Assembly (NCBI GenBank): GCA_965207755.1
Contig: OZ242297.1
Span: forward strand, 1-64,000
Direction: 5' to 3'
Length of the DNA: 64,000 nt
Source: Aldehydirespirator sp028819505
GTDB lineage: Bacteria > Actinomycetota > Acidimicrobiia > Acidimicrobiales > Aldehydirespiratoraceae
Shown here: positions 40,220 to 48,637 of the stretch, piece by piece
How positions within the stretch are numbered: the stretch's first letter is position 1
How the letters are laid out: every line of letters starts with the position of its first letter
The notes under the pieces: model-generated
The model's input: only the letters and a program-made list of their open reading frames with translations
The model's database searches: none
What the model was told of the DNA's origin: nothing
Program-made: the position numbers and the translations under genes

Positions 40220-41274
40220 TGGCTGAGTTCATCGACGCACACGGCAACCTGCTGGAGGCGGAGGTCGAGGCGCTTGCGAATTCCGTCAACACGGTCGGCG
40301 TGATGGGCAAGGGGATCGCCCTCCAGTTCAAGAACGCCTTCCCTGCGAACTTCAAGGCCTACGAGGCGGCGTGCAAGAGGCAGGCCGTGAGACTTGGCGA
40401 GGTGTTCGTATTCGACAACGGCCGGCTGACGACGCCCCAGTGGATCATCAACTTCCCGACCAAGGGTCATTGGCGCGCCAGGTCCCGCATCCGTGACGTG
40501 GCCGAGGGCCTCGACGATCTGCGCGACGTGATCGAGGAGCTGGGGATCTCTTCCATCGCGCTGCCGCCGCTGGGCTGCGGCCACGGCGGGCTGGACTGGG
40601 ACGAGGTCAGGTCACTGGTCATGGAGCGCCTGGACGGCCTCGATGTCGTCGTTCACCTGTACGCCCCGGAGGGCGCCCCCGACGCAGCCGAAATGGTGGT
40701 GTCGACCCCGCGCCCGAGGCTGACTGCGAGCACGGCGGCGCTGGTGTCGGTGATCGACCGGTACTCCCAGGTGGCGCTGTTCGTGTCGCTGATCGAGATC
40801 CACAAGCTCATGTACTTCCTGCAGGAGGCGGGCGAGGACCTCAAGTTGCGCTATCAGGCGAAGTTCTACGGCCCCTACGCCGACAACCTCCGCCATGTGC
40901 TCAAGTCGCTCGAGGGCCATCAACTCGGAGGCTTCGGCGACGGTTCGAAGAAAGTACGCGAAGCCGAGCCGATCGCCGTGCTTCCAGGCGGAGTCGAGGA
41001 GGCATCCGACGCTCTCGCAGAGAATCACCAAATAATCGAGCGCATCGAGCGAGTCCTTGAGCTGGTCGAGGGCTACGAGTCGGCCTACGGACTCGAACTG
41101 CTCGCCAGCGTTCACTGGATGGCCGCCCGCAACGGGAACAGCGATGACATGGGCGGCGTCACCAAACGAGTCCAGAGCTGGAACCGGCGCAAGCGGCGTA
41201 TGTTCACCGCGCAACACATCGAGTCTGCCTGGCAGCGCCTCCATGACCATGGCTGGCTAGCAGCTGCGGCATAG
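40219..41274 (+). CDS. darG: DarG macrodomain antitoxin
   Basis: A 351-residue protein; the ATG overlaps the DarT stop by one base. The N-terminal macrodomain contains NSVNTVGVMGKGIALQFKNA and FPANFKAYEAAC, the ADP-ribose-binding loop, and IALPPLGCGHGGLDWDEV, and removes ADP-ribose from DNA. The C-terminal 180 residues (ALFVSLIEIHKLMYFLQEAG, LRYQAKFYGPYADNLRHVLK) form the usual DarG C-terminal domain that binds and neutralises DarT. Length and domain order are normal for DarG. Confidence 0.9.
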   Translation: MAEFIDAHGNLLEAEVEALANSVNTVGVMGKGIALQFKNAFPANFKAYEAACKRQAVRLGEVFVFDNGRLTTPQWIINFPTKGHWRARSRIRDVAEGLDDLRDVIEELGISSIALPPLGCGHGGLDWDEVRSLVMERLDGLDVVVHLYAPEGAPDAAEMVVSTPRPRLTASTAALVSVIDRYSQVALFVSLIEIHKLMYFLQEAGEDLKLRYQAKFYGPYADNLRHVLKSLEGHQLGGFGDGSKKVREAEPIAVLPGGVEEASDALAENHQIIERIERVLELVEGYESAYGLELLASVHWMAARNGNSDDMGGVTKRVQSWNRRKRRMFTAQHIESAWQRLHDHGWLAAAA

Positions 41275-41320
41275 CGCCCCGGGCCGCAGGTCCTCGACGG
41301 CTCGTGTCGACACGAGCGCG

Positions 41321-41545
41321 TCACGCGACGAACGGTCCGTTGGTGTGATGATCGAGTTGTTGGTGGATGTACCTGCCCTTGGAGGTTGCTGGATCTGAGA
41401 ACTCTTCCCAGACGTGGGCGGGGCATCCCTCGTAGCGCCACTCCACACCGTCACGAGTGAACCTGGCAAGGATTGCCTCTTCGTCCTCCAAGTAGGCGAT
41501 GGCTTGTGTTCGAGTTGATTCCGGCGTCGGCATCCAACCAATCAT
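41321..41545 (-). CDS. KTSC-domain small protein
   Basis: A 74-residue protein: ILARFTRDGVEWRYEGCPAH, then VWEEFSDPATSKGRYIHQQL, close to the KTSC pattern (a strand, Tyr in the middle, a ...SxGxyxnxxI end). ATG at 41545 with AAAGGG about 8 nt upstream. KTSC proteins are small and often near phage or defence genes; the role is unknown. A TATATT hexamer on the reverse strand near 41710 is a possible -10. An ISL3-type terminus lies 210 nt upstream. Confidence 0.6.
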   Translation of the reverse strand: MIGWMPTPESTRTQAIAYLEDEEAILARFTRDGVEWRYEGCPAHVWEEFSDPATSKGRYIHQQLDHHTNGPFVA

Positions 41546-41754
41546 GGCTCTGCCCTTTCAGTCAGTGCTGTTCCCTGACGCCAGCCGGCGACCGCACCGG
41601 CGACGTCCACGTCTGTTGCGGGTTTGATTCTCCAGGGTTCGAGCGAAGGATCGCTGGCCTGCGGCTCCGGGCTTGGAGGGCGCCCTCCCATTGCTCATCG
41701 CGAAATATAGCGCGCCCCTGAGACTGCGAGATGCCCGCGGCGTGAAACTCCTCG

Positions 41755-42248
41755 AGCCTTCGCGAATTGGTGGGGAGCGGGGTGGTTGGCGGTCCCCGAG
41801 AAGGGGTCGAGGGCCTGCTGGGATCGGCGACGTCAGGACGATGTTATGTCGATGCGGCCTCATCTGCCGCAGGTTCGTGTGCTGGAGGTGCTCGATGACG
41901 CCCCGGCGCGCCTTGTGGTGGGCGTCGAGCCGACGTTGAGGCCTCTGCGCTGCCCGACTGCGGGTTGAGGTGCCACAGCGTCGGCGCCCATGACGCCGCG
42001 CGAGCAGACCCACGACTTGGAGGTGTCGGGACGGCCGGTGACGCTGGTGCGGAAGCGCAGGCGGAGAACCACCACGCCTTCGAGCGCACGTCGACGGCGC
42101 GTCTGGCGTGTGCTTTGGTCGCGGACGCGAAGGTGAATGACTCTGCGCGCCGCGGCGCGCCGGCGCGGTGTGGGCCGGCACAAGATCAACGCGCTGGTGC
42201 GGGCCTTCGCCGGCGTCGTCGCCGAGCGCCGCCGCGGCGAGCGCCTGG
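41755..42248 (+). mobile_element. ISL3-type terminus copy 2 with decayed transposase N-terminus
   Basis: The shared terminus (AGCCTTCGCGAATTGGTGGG and on) leads into a transposase start: MSMRPHLPQVRVLEVLDDAP, then ARLVVGVEPTLRPLRCP, the ISL3 zinc-ribbon region. A stop follows at the second Cys pair. In shifted frames GRPVTLVRKRRR, ENHHAFERTSTARLACALVA and LRAAARRRGVGRHKINALVR continue the same protein to about 42245, where it meets another IS on the opposite strand. At least two frameshifts. Confidence 0.65.
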
Positions 42249-42249
42249 G

Positions 42250-42860
42250 CGATGCGGCCTGGGACTGTGTCAAGGAGCTGGCCCCGCCCGACGCCGACGA
42301 TGCCCGTCGCCCAGGCCTTGGCCCGGAACCGGCCCCGGCACCACATCAGGTGGTCGTCGAGGCCGAGCGCCGACACATCGCAGACGCGGGCCGTGTCGGC
42401 TGCCAGCAGCGCTGAGCCCCAGCGGCGCACCGACTCGTTCACCGGGCGCCAGCTGCACCCGAGCTCCGCGGCGATGTCGCTGCGGGGCCGGCCCCGGCCG
42501 GACTGGCGCGTCGCCCAGCGCCCCCGCCCGCGTCGTGAGCCTCTCGCGCTCGGGCGCGATCTGGGGGTCCTGCCCGGTCACGGCGCCCGCCGCGCAGTCC
42601 CGGTCTCCGCAGCGCCACCGACGCTTGTGCCACACCAGCCGCACAACCCTCCCGAACACCGCAGGTCCACCAGCTCCACCACCCGCTCGCCGTCAGACCA
42701 CAGCCGCCCCCGCAGCCCACACAGCCCGGCCGCGGCGACCGTCGGCGGATGGGCACCCGCAGGGGCGCACCCGCCTCGTCGTCGACGCCGAGCACCTCCA
42801 CATCTCCCAGCCCCACCAACAACTCGCACACGCGCGTAGGGTCGCACCCCACAGGGATCC
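42250..42860 (-). pseudogene. second, different ISL3 transposase remnant, opposite strand
   Basis: On the reverse strand: VVELVDLRCSG, then RVVRLVWHKRRWRCGDRDCA, MNESVRRWGSALLAADTARV and VSALGLDDHLMWCRGRFRAK with GQLLDTVPGR, the start of the DDE catalytic region of ISL3 transposases. These blocks lie in three frames. It ends abruptly at about 42250 against the plus-strand remnant. Confidence 0.65.
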
Positions 42861-42889
42861 TCCAGTCGCCCGGCTGCCTGTCAGCGCCG

Positions 42890-43165
42890 AATTCTGGGGG
42901 ATCCCTCGCGTTCGGCCGCGGACCCTCACCTCGCTGACTCCGACCTCAAACGCGAAGCGCCAGCAATCCTCAAGCGCTTCATCTCGCGGCAAATGGCAAA
43001 CGAATCGGCTGGCTACCCGACTACTTGCTCGCGGAGATTCACGGCTACATCGACTCCAACCGCTCAGTGTCAATCGCCATCGCTCGAGCGAACGGGCCGG
43101 ACGCCCCGCCGCACATGCGGATCCTGTGCCGTCTGACTGTTGGTCCAAGGACGCTCGATTGAGCT
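42890..43165 (+). pseudogene. HIRAN-domain gene fragment
   Basis: In the second frame: NGKRIGWLPDYLLAEIHGYI, then RANGPDAPPHMRILCRL, the C-terminal half of a HIRAN DNA-end-binding domain. Just upstream, in another frame, is ADSDLKREAPAILKRFISRQ. No start and a frame break, so it is a truncated remnant. Confidence 0.55.
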
Positions 43166-43291
43166 TCCGTCATCGTGCGCCCGGACCGATCTGCGCCTGC
43201 GTTGCGCTGACCGACCAGCGGCGTGCGGTGATGGTGGCGGAACTACAAAGGCCGATACAAGCTACCGGCTACCATTTCTTGATAAATCCGC

Positions 43292-44209
43292 TCAGGATGA
43301 CTTACGCTGGGCCTCGTATCGCTGCTTCGTTAGACTGCCCAGATAGACATCTTCATTAAGCAGTTTCAGGATCTCAAACCGCTCTGACGGATCGAACACG
43401 AGCTGGTCATCGACTATGAGTGTACGTGGATCGAGACCGACATTACGGGCGTATGTTGCGATGTCATTCATATCGGCATGGGAGAGATGGCCCCTACGCT
43501 TAATCTCTTTGAGTCTGCGCCAAGTACGAGAGTCTTGTAACGCGACGCGCTTCAGTGCAGCAATAGATTGGTCGGTCATTGGGAGATAGTTTGTTATCCC
43601 TGAAATCCAACTTTCGACGTGTGCCTCTACTATGCCGATATCGCGGAACAATAGCTCGAAAGCGCGTTGGTTCAGCACAACTGCCCATCCAAAACCAATG
43701 ACAATATCGAAGTTGGGAGCAAATGAGAATGTTGGTTCGTCGACCATGGCCAACCGTTCGTGGCCCACCGCCAGAAACCTTCCCTTCCTATAATTCAGGC
43801 GAGGATCTACTTTCTTGATGAATAGTGTACGAGTCCAGGCATCACCCAGAGACACGCAATACATGACAGTGCGAGAGTCTAGAGCGGAAGGACTCAGCTT
43901 GGGCAAAGCGCCCGCATCCTGCTTCATGACACCGAATATTGCTAGTTCCCGTATTGTATCGTCATCATGGATCAGGAAGAATTCGTCTTCCTCAAGTTCA
44001 GCCGTACCAACGTATTCTCTCGAGCTGCCAGAGCCTATGAACCACCGAGCGCTTCGACAGATGTTCCGCAACGCTTCCGCAGCATCTGTGTTCAGGAGTA
44101 TACGTTCGGGAAATATCTGATCCTGATCCCAGGATCGCACAATGCTGAGCGTCAGTGACCCATTAAGATTCCGATCGATTTCGCCGAGAATGTGCTCGTC
44201 ATTGTTCAT
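43292..44209 (-). CDS. kwaB: KwaB, Kiwa anti-phage system DNA-binding subunit (DUF4868)
   Basis: A 305-residue protein of the length of KwaB. The C-terminal part, FEILKLLNEDVYLGSLTKQR then YEAQRKSS, is the KwaB ending, and the middle has RFLAVGHERLAMVDEPTFSF and DIVIGFGWAVVLNQRAFELL, typical of DUF4868. In Kiwa, membrane KwaA senses phage attack on the envelope or transcription machinery and KwaB binds DNA to stop replication. It lies 20 nt after the membrane protein gene. Distinctly AT-rich compared with the surroundings. Confidence 0.75.
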   Translation of the reverse strand: MNNDEHILGEIDRNLNGSLTLSIVRSWDQDQIFPERILLNTDAAEALRNICRSARWFIGSGSSREYVGTAELEEDEFFLIHDDDTIRELAIFGVMKQDAGALPKLSPSALDSRTVMYCVSLGDAWTRTLFIKKVDPRLNYRKGRFLAVGHERLAMVDEPTFSFAPNFDIVIGFGWAVVLNQRAFELLFRDIGIVEAHVESWISGITNYLPMTDQSIAALKRVALQDSRTWRRLKEIKRRGHLSHADMNDIATYARNVGLDPRTLIVDDQLVFDPSERFEILKLLNEDVYLGSLTKQRYEAQRKSS

Positions 44210-44229
44210 CTGTCTGCTTCCCTAGAGCG

Positions 44230-44877
44230 TCAAGATTCCACCACGATGCCGTCGGTTACTTGTACGCATAACTTGCTGGTGTTCCATTCCGAAACATCAC
44301 TGCGAGCAATAAGATAATATACTCTATGCCCACTCCACGCTTGATAGAGGCGAAATCCTAGAAGGTATAGGAGAGGGTTTATGAGTACACGTCCCGTCGC
44401 GATATGTAGTTGGATGATTATGCCGAGAGTCATCGCACCGATTACCATTTCACTCATCGAGCCCGTGGGTCCGACTAGCAACGGAACCAAGTATGCGCCG
44501 ATGTGGCCCAATACCTCTTGTCCAAGATCGTCGATGTTCGTGAACTCGAACGGTTCTCGGTTGCCCTTCGAGACGATGAGGATGACTATCGCCAGCAGCA
44601 AGAGGCTCACGAGTGCAGTTGTGCCCAGTGCGAAGGCCAGCCAGACCGCGGACCTGGTACGGATGGCCAATAGCGCTATCGCGGGCGCGAACGCGGCGAG
44701 GCCAAGCTCCAGTCGCACCGGGAGCGGTGGCCGCGGCGGCGGGCGATCATGCACGCTGGCGATGCTAGTGGCTGTTGCAGTTCCGCCCGGAGGTCGTACG
44801 CCTACAGGACTATTGCGCCTGGCCGAAGAAGCAGTCGGAAGACGTGCCGGAAGGTTGGTCGCGTCAAGGTCGCCCAT
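44230..44877 (-). CDS. kwaA: KwaA, Kiwa membrane sensor subunit
   Basis: Four membrane helices: LELGLAAFAPAIALLAIRT, WLAFALGTTALVSLLLLAIV, GHIGAYLVPLLVGPTGSMSE and AMTLGIIIQLHIATGRVLI, then INPLLYLLGFRLYQAW and a short C-terminal strand region, as in KwaA. The first 40 or so residues from the ATG at 44877 are Pro/Ala-rich and have no ribosome site. A GTG at 44754 (VHDRPPPRPP) lies 7 nt after TAGCAT and could be a leaderless start. The pairing with KwaB and 20-nt spacing support the call. Confidence 0.72.
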   Translation of the reverse strand: MGDLDATNLPARLPTASSARRNSPVGVRPPGGTATATSIASVHDRPPPRPPLPVRLELGLAAFAPAIALLAIRTRSAVWLAFALGTTALVSLLLLAIVILIVSKGNREPFEFTNIDDLGQEVLGHIGAYLVPLLVGPTGSMSEMVIGAMTLGIIIQLHIATGRVLINPLLYLLGFRLYQAWSGHRVYYLIARSDVSEWNTSKLCVQVTDGIVVES

Positions 44878-44924
44878 GGAGCCAAGCGTATGTCATCGGT
44901 GCGACAAGCGGTCTGGAGCGTGCG

Positions 44925-45135
44925 CGGAAACACCGGAATGGGATGGTTGAGGGTGAGCCTGCGCGGAACGTGGGGAGCGGGGTGGTTGAGGGTCCCCGTT
45001 GAGGGGTTGAGGCCCTGCTGGGATCGGTGACGTTCAGTGCAACCGATCCCAGCAGGGCATCGGTGGCCAGGGATGTTGTGTCGGTGCGGCTTCATCTGCC
45101 GCAGGTGCGGGTGCTGGCGGTCGTCGCGGAGATTT
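44925..45135 (+). mobile_element. ISL3-type terminus copy 3 with transposase N-terminal stub
   Basis: AGCCTGCGCGGAACGTGGGG at 44956 opens the terminus. A partial second copy of its outer 30 nt lies at 44925-44955. It then runs through a perfect hairpin (45012-45058) into VARDVVSVRLHLPQVRVLAV followed by a stop at about 45135. The rest of the transposase is gone. The outer end faces kwaA, 79 nt away, transcribed away from it. Confidence 0.65.
45012..45058. promoter_or_regulatory. perfect 17-bp hairpin in the ISL3-type terminus
   Basis: GCCCTGCTGGGATCGGT (45012-45028) and its exact complement (45042-45058) around a 13-nt loop, just before the transposase start. In the other terminus copies the right arm is degenerate. 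May control transposase expression or be a recognition fold. Confidence 0.55.
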
Positions 45136-45541
45136 AGGGCGGCGGGGGCGTAGGGCTCGTCGCAGGGTGAGGGCCGCTGCGCCCCTCGCGTCCGGTGTGG
45201 CACAGGCGGTGTCTTGTGGCTCGGGGCCCCGTGTCGATGCTCGGGAGGTCGTCGGGGCGGCACTTCGAGGCGGGGAGCCGTCTGTTGGCAGGGTCCAGCG
45301 GCGCTTGGGCACGCCTGGACGCGCTTGGGGGCGGGGGGTGGTGTCGGGCCGGTGTGGGGGGCCTTCGGTGCTTGCGGCGGTGAGCCGGGTTGTCCGACGT
45401 TCGGGAACTCGATGCGGCGAGCCGGCTGTCGGCGGAGTCCCGAGGCCCCTGGAAGCGCCTGGACGTGCTTGGGGACGCTGACGTCGGGCCGGTGTGGGGG
45501 CCGCGATCCTGTCAGGACGGCTGCGCCCGGGCGGCGCTGGG
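45136..45541. other. GC-rich decayed stretch without a supported gene
   Basis: No credible coding frame. Two imperfect direct copies of a block of about 145 nt, each ending GTCGGGCCGGTGTGGGGG (around 45345 and 45485), and similarity to 28980-29110. Probably old flank of the TadG gene that ends at 45542. Confidence 0.4.
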
Positions 45542-46228
45542 TCAGAGGAGGGGGCATTCTCCCAGGTAGTGGCGGGTGCTGTCCTGGCCGCCGGGCAGCA
45601 CTAGGACGGCTTCGGCGGCGCCGACGGCGGTGATGGTCTGGCGGCTTCGCATGAGGCGCATCGCGGAGCGGTAGACGTAGCGCGACGCGATGTAGACCTG
45701 CACGCGGCTGCCCACGCATTCGATGTCGACCACGTCCACGTCCTGTCCGTAGATCAGTCCGGTGCCGCCGACGCGGTGCTGGGCCGCCTCTTGGGCCTGG
45801 TGGAGGGTGCCGCCGGCGGCGATGGTGGCTGCGGCCACCCGGGCGGCCTCGTTGGCGGCGTGGGCGGCGTCCTGACGCGCCGCGATGACACGTGGCCCGT
45901 CGTAGGCGAGTCCGCCCAGGAACAGCAGCGCGGTCACGATTATGGCGATGAACACCGCATAGTCGCCGCGTTGGTCCCCGGCTGCTGCGGCGATTCGGCG
46001 CCGGCTGCGCCGAGACAGCTCCGGGACGGGCCCGCTGCGCTGGTTGTCGGGCGGAGCCGGGGCGACCGGACGAACGGCGACCGGACGGGGGGCGACCGGA
46101 CGAACGGCGACCGGACGGGGGGCGACCGGACGGGGGGCGACCGGACGGGGGGCGACCGGACGAACGGCGACCGGACGAACGGCAACCGGACGGGGGGCGA
46201 CCGGACGAACGGCGACCGGACGGGTCAT
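45542..46228 (-). CDS. TadG-like pilus-assembly protein with RPVA repeat
   Basis: A 228-residue protein; ATG at 46228 overlaps the upstream TadE stop (ATGA). The N-terminal 60 residues are about 12 tandem RPVA(V/P) repeats. Then comes one membrane helix, GDYAVFIAIIVTALLFLGGL with AYDGPRVIAARQDAAHAANE, the TadE/G-type hydrophobic segment, and an external domain ending RHYLGECPLL. The paralogue at 51025 has the same body without the repeat. Likely part of a Tad-type surface or secretion apparatus; the motor genes are not in this window. Confidence 0.7.
   Translation of the reverse strand: MTRPVAVRPVAPRPVAVRPVAVRPVAPRPVAPRPVAPRPVAVRPVAPRPVAVRPVAPAPPDNQRSGPVPELSRRSRRRIAAAAGDQRGDYAVFIAIIVTALLFLGGLAYDGPRVIAARQDAAHAANEAARVAAATIAAGGTLHQAQEAAQHRVGGTGLIYGQDVDVVDIECVGSRVQVYIASRYVYRSAMRLMRSRQTITAVGAAEAVLVLPGGQDSTRHYLGECPLL
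46052..46228. repeat. 15-nt minisatellite in the TadG-like gene
   Basis: About a dozen 15-nt units of two forms, CGACCGGACGAACGG and CGACCGGACGGGGGG, encode RPVAV and RPVAP. Pure tandem DNA repeats like these change length easily by slippage, and every 15-nt step keeps the frame. Confidence 0.85.
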
Positions 46229-46791
46229 GTGCCGGTTCGGGAGCGGTGGGGGTCGATGGTGGCTGTGGCGACGACGGTGCGCTCGGTGTCGAACACCCCT
46301 AATGCGAAACTGCCCAGGATCTGGGGTGGGACGGAGCATCTCAGGTACACGTGTACTCGGCCCGCGGGCGGCACGGGCGGGCCTGGGCCGAGGTAGTTGC
46401 CGAAGCCGTCGGGGCCGAGGTAGTCGCCGACGGTGTCACTGGCGACGGTGCTGCCTCCTCTGGCGACGACGCCGCCCCCGACGTCCTCGAACACGACGAC
46501 GCTGTCCGCGAGCAGGTCGTTGTTGCAGAAGAGCTTGTTGAAGGCGCCGGCCCGCTCGGCGGTGGCGAGGCTGGCCCGGGCCGTCTCGTAGGCGCGGTCG
46601 GTGCGGTGGCAGCACAGAGACGCCGTCTGGGCGGCGCGGTTGGCGGTGGCCTGCAGGTTCTGCTCGATGCGGGCGGAGTCGGCGACCGTCTGCAACACCA
46701 TCACCGTGATCACCAGCATCGGGAACACGATCGCCACCCCGATGACCATGCCCGAGCCGGCTTCGCCGCGATCTCGCCAGGCGCTCAGCAT
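46225..46791 (-). CDS. TadE-like pseudopilin protein
   Basis: A 188-residue protein. The N-terminal segment GSGMVIGVAIVFPMLVITVM then VLQTVADSARIEQNLQATAN is the TadE-like membrane helix. It carries a CCHRTD and CNND Cys pattern in the external part, and the end GVFDTERTVVATATIDPHRS is shared with the paralogue. The ATG lies within the end of the preceding TadE gene and its stop overlaps the TadG start, so the three genes are coupled. Confidence 0.7.
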   Translation of the reverse strand: MLSAWRDRGEAGSGMVIGVAIVFPMLVITVMVLQTVADSARIEQNLQATANRAAQTASLCCHRTDRAYETARASLATAERAGAFNKLFCNNDLLADSVVVFEDVGGGVVARGGSTVASDTVGDYLGPDGFGNYLGPGPPVPPAGRVHVYLRCSVPPQILGSFALGVFDTERTVVATATIDPHRSRTGT

Positions 46792-47209
46792 TCGAACGCC
46801 ACGGCGTCTGACAGCTCCACCGCCTCCGTCGCTGACAGGTGGTCGAGGGGCCGCAGGACTCGGCGGTGAGTTCGAGGCCGCCGAAAACCGGCGAGATGGT
46901 CCCGCCGAACACGATCACGCTGACCACGCCGCGGTCTGCTCGGACGTACACCGCCGGCGGGCGGGTCTCGACGATCGAGTTCCGAGACGCGGCCATCGCG
47001 ACACGCGCCGCCAACGCGGCCTCGCACTCGCGAGCGGTCACCGGCCGGGCAAGGTCGACCGCGGCGTCGCCCATGCAGCTGCCCGGCCCGGCCGCCTGCG
47101 CCGCGGCCACAGCGGCATCCGCCGCCGACTGCACCGCGGTGCGCGCCATCGCCAGGATCACCACATGGATCCCGACCAGCACCATGAGCATCACCCCAGC
47201 GAACAGCAC
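46785..47209 (-). CDS. TadE-like protein with a late frameshift
   Basis: Reads VLFAGVMLMVLVGIHVVILA, MARTAVQSAADAAVAAAQAA and FGGTISPVFGGLELTAESCG, very close to its paralogue at 52148. Near 46850 the frame breaks. With one extra C in the CCCC run it would finish PLDHLSATEAVELSDAVAFE-Cys, ending at 46785 just like the paralogue. The start is also unclear: the frame upstream of the GTG at 47209 has RGDERGEAIAAA but no start codon. Either assembly indels or decay. Confidence 0.55.
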
Positions 47210-47460
47210 TGCGGCAGCGATCGCCTCACCCCGCTCGTCGCCGCGCCGCCCCGCTGCTCAGGCCCAATGACCTCGATACACCGGCATGATGGGATCCCAC
47301 TCTGTCGTGTTCAAGGACTCCACTCGACCCGGCCAACTCAGCCACTGCCTGCTCGACAGCCCCGCCCTTGCGCCGCGCTAGCGAACTACGAGATGGCGGC
47401 CGCGAGATTTCCTCCGCCGAGAAACTTCAGCGATCACTCTGAGCGGCGCGCCGCTCGTTG
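47210..47460. other. intergenic with dispersed repeat
   Basis: Between the Tad triad and the HEPN-like gene 3' end. 47375-47408 (GCGCTAGCGAACTACGAGAT within it) also occurs at 29541-29574. No gene seen. Confidence 0.4.
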
Positions 47461-48600
47461 TCATCTTCTCTTCCAGGAAGCTGCTCGACGACCTACCGCT
47501 GACTCCGGCCCGGATTTCGTCTTCGTTGCGTACGCCTGGGCAGCGTTTGCGAGCACCGCTGGGCCGACGTACGCCACAGAGAGCGCCTCAAGAGCGGCAA
47601 CGGTCCCGTCGGTAACGGTCACGAGCGCCTGAGCAAGTCGCCGTGCGTCGATCTCGTCACATGCACCCAGCACGAAGGTGTCCGCGTCTTCGTAGTTCGC
47701 CTTCTTGCGTACCCGCCACAACACGTCGAACAGCGTCGTCGGCGGCATCCGCTCGGCGATGCGCTCCTTCTCGGCCCTACTGATGTTCCGTCGCGTGCGC
47801 CCTGGTCTGACACTTCGCTGTCGCTGCTCGGCGAACCTCCGGTCGAGTTCCTTACTTCGAGTGGTCCGAAGAAGCATGGCGAAACGGTCGTCCGACGCCA
47901 ACGGGTCCAGAGACGACAGCACATGTACGGGATCTCCGCTGGGCATCAGTCCGCCGAAGTGTTGACTCTCGGTGTGAGGGCACCCGTCACACCATGCATC
48001 CCACGGTGCCGGTAGTGCTCCACGGACGACCTCCTTGCCCGCCAATCTCAAGGCTGCTGAGTGCTTTCCCGGGATAGGTTGCGCCGACGCTGCAGCGAAC
48101 CCAAGGATTGCGTGGTACACGGCGTAGTAGGCCTGAGCAGGTATCCATGCGTTCGCTTCCTCATCGAATAACTCGGGATCCTCGACCTCGCGGTCGAGAC
48201 GCCGGAGAGTCCCCCACGACTTGCGAAATGCTGTCTCGAGCTTGGCCGACCTCGACGGGCCGTGAACCCGCCGCTCGATTCGCCGAATCGGCGGATGGGC
48301 TGCGACCCCGTCATGCACGCCAGATGCCAGACTTTCGTTGAGCCCGTACAGCCTCCCGACCGTGTCAGCCACGTCCTCGAAGTAGTTCAGGTATGCGCGA
48401 AAGGGCTCCGCGAATTCGGGGTCTGGGAAGCCAAGAGTCACGCTCCTACGATAGCGAACGCCGTCGGTCTCGCAGTACACGATCGAATCGAACCCGTCCC
48501 CTTGGATTGGAGACCACTTGGGCGAGAATGTTACCCTGGCAAGTGGTTGATCCAATTTGGCATAATCGGCCGATGAATTCTGCAACTCACCACCGACCAT
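47461..48600 (-). CDS. unknown protein with HEPN-like section, partner of the PIN-membrane gene
   Basis: About 379 residues from an ATG at 48600 (a TTG at 48612 is possible; no ribosome site seen). The middle has IPAQAYYAVYHAILGFAAAS and PIPGKHSAALRLAG, the AYYAxxHA...KH pattern of HEPN-type helical proteins, then AWCDGCPHTESQHFGG, a possible zinc site. The C-terminal third (FDVLWRVRKKANYEDADTFV) is helical. It lies 37 nt downstream of the PIN-membrane gene on the same strand, so the two are probably co-transcribed. No assigned family. Confidence 0.5.
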   Translation of the reverse strand: MVGGELQNSSADYAKLDQPLARVTFSPKWSPIQGDGFDSIVYCETDGVRYRRSVTLGFPDPEFAEPFRAYLNYFEDVADTVGRLYGLNESLASGVHDGVAAHPPIRRIERRVHGPSRSAKLETAFRKSWGTLRRLDREVEDPELFDEEANAWIPAQAYYAVYHAILGFAAASAQPIPGKHSAALRLAGKEVVRGALPAPWDAWCDGCPHTESQHFGGLMPSGDPVHVLSSLDPLASDDRFAMLLRTTRSKELDRRFAEQRQRSVRPGRTRRNISRAEKERIAERMPPTTLFDVLWRVRKKANYEDADTFVLGACDEIDARRLAQALVTVTDGTVAALEALSVAYVGPAVLANAAQAYATKTKSGPESAVGRRAASWKRR

Positions 48601-48637
48601 TTCAGTAGCCAATGATGCGTCCTAAGTCGATTATGTC

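Noticed and set aside
44802..45719. 305-residue minus-strand frame
   Set aside because: Pro/Arg/His-rich, runs through an IS terminus and decayed repeats, no motif. Treated as non-coding.
46052..46228. Possible CRISPR-like array
   Set aside because: The repeats are contiguous 15-nt units with no spacers and encode a regular peptide in frame, so it is a coding minisatellite.
45542..47209. Complete Tad pilus locus
   Set aside because: Only TadE/TadG-like genes are present. No ATPase, TadB/C, peptidase or Flp pilin was found in the window.
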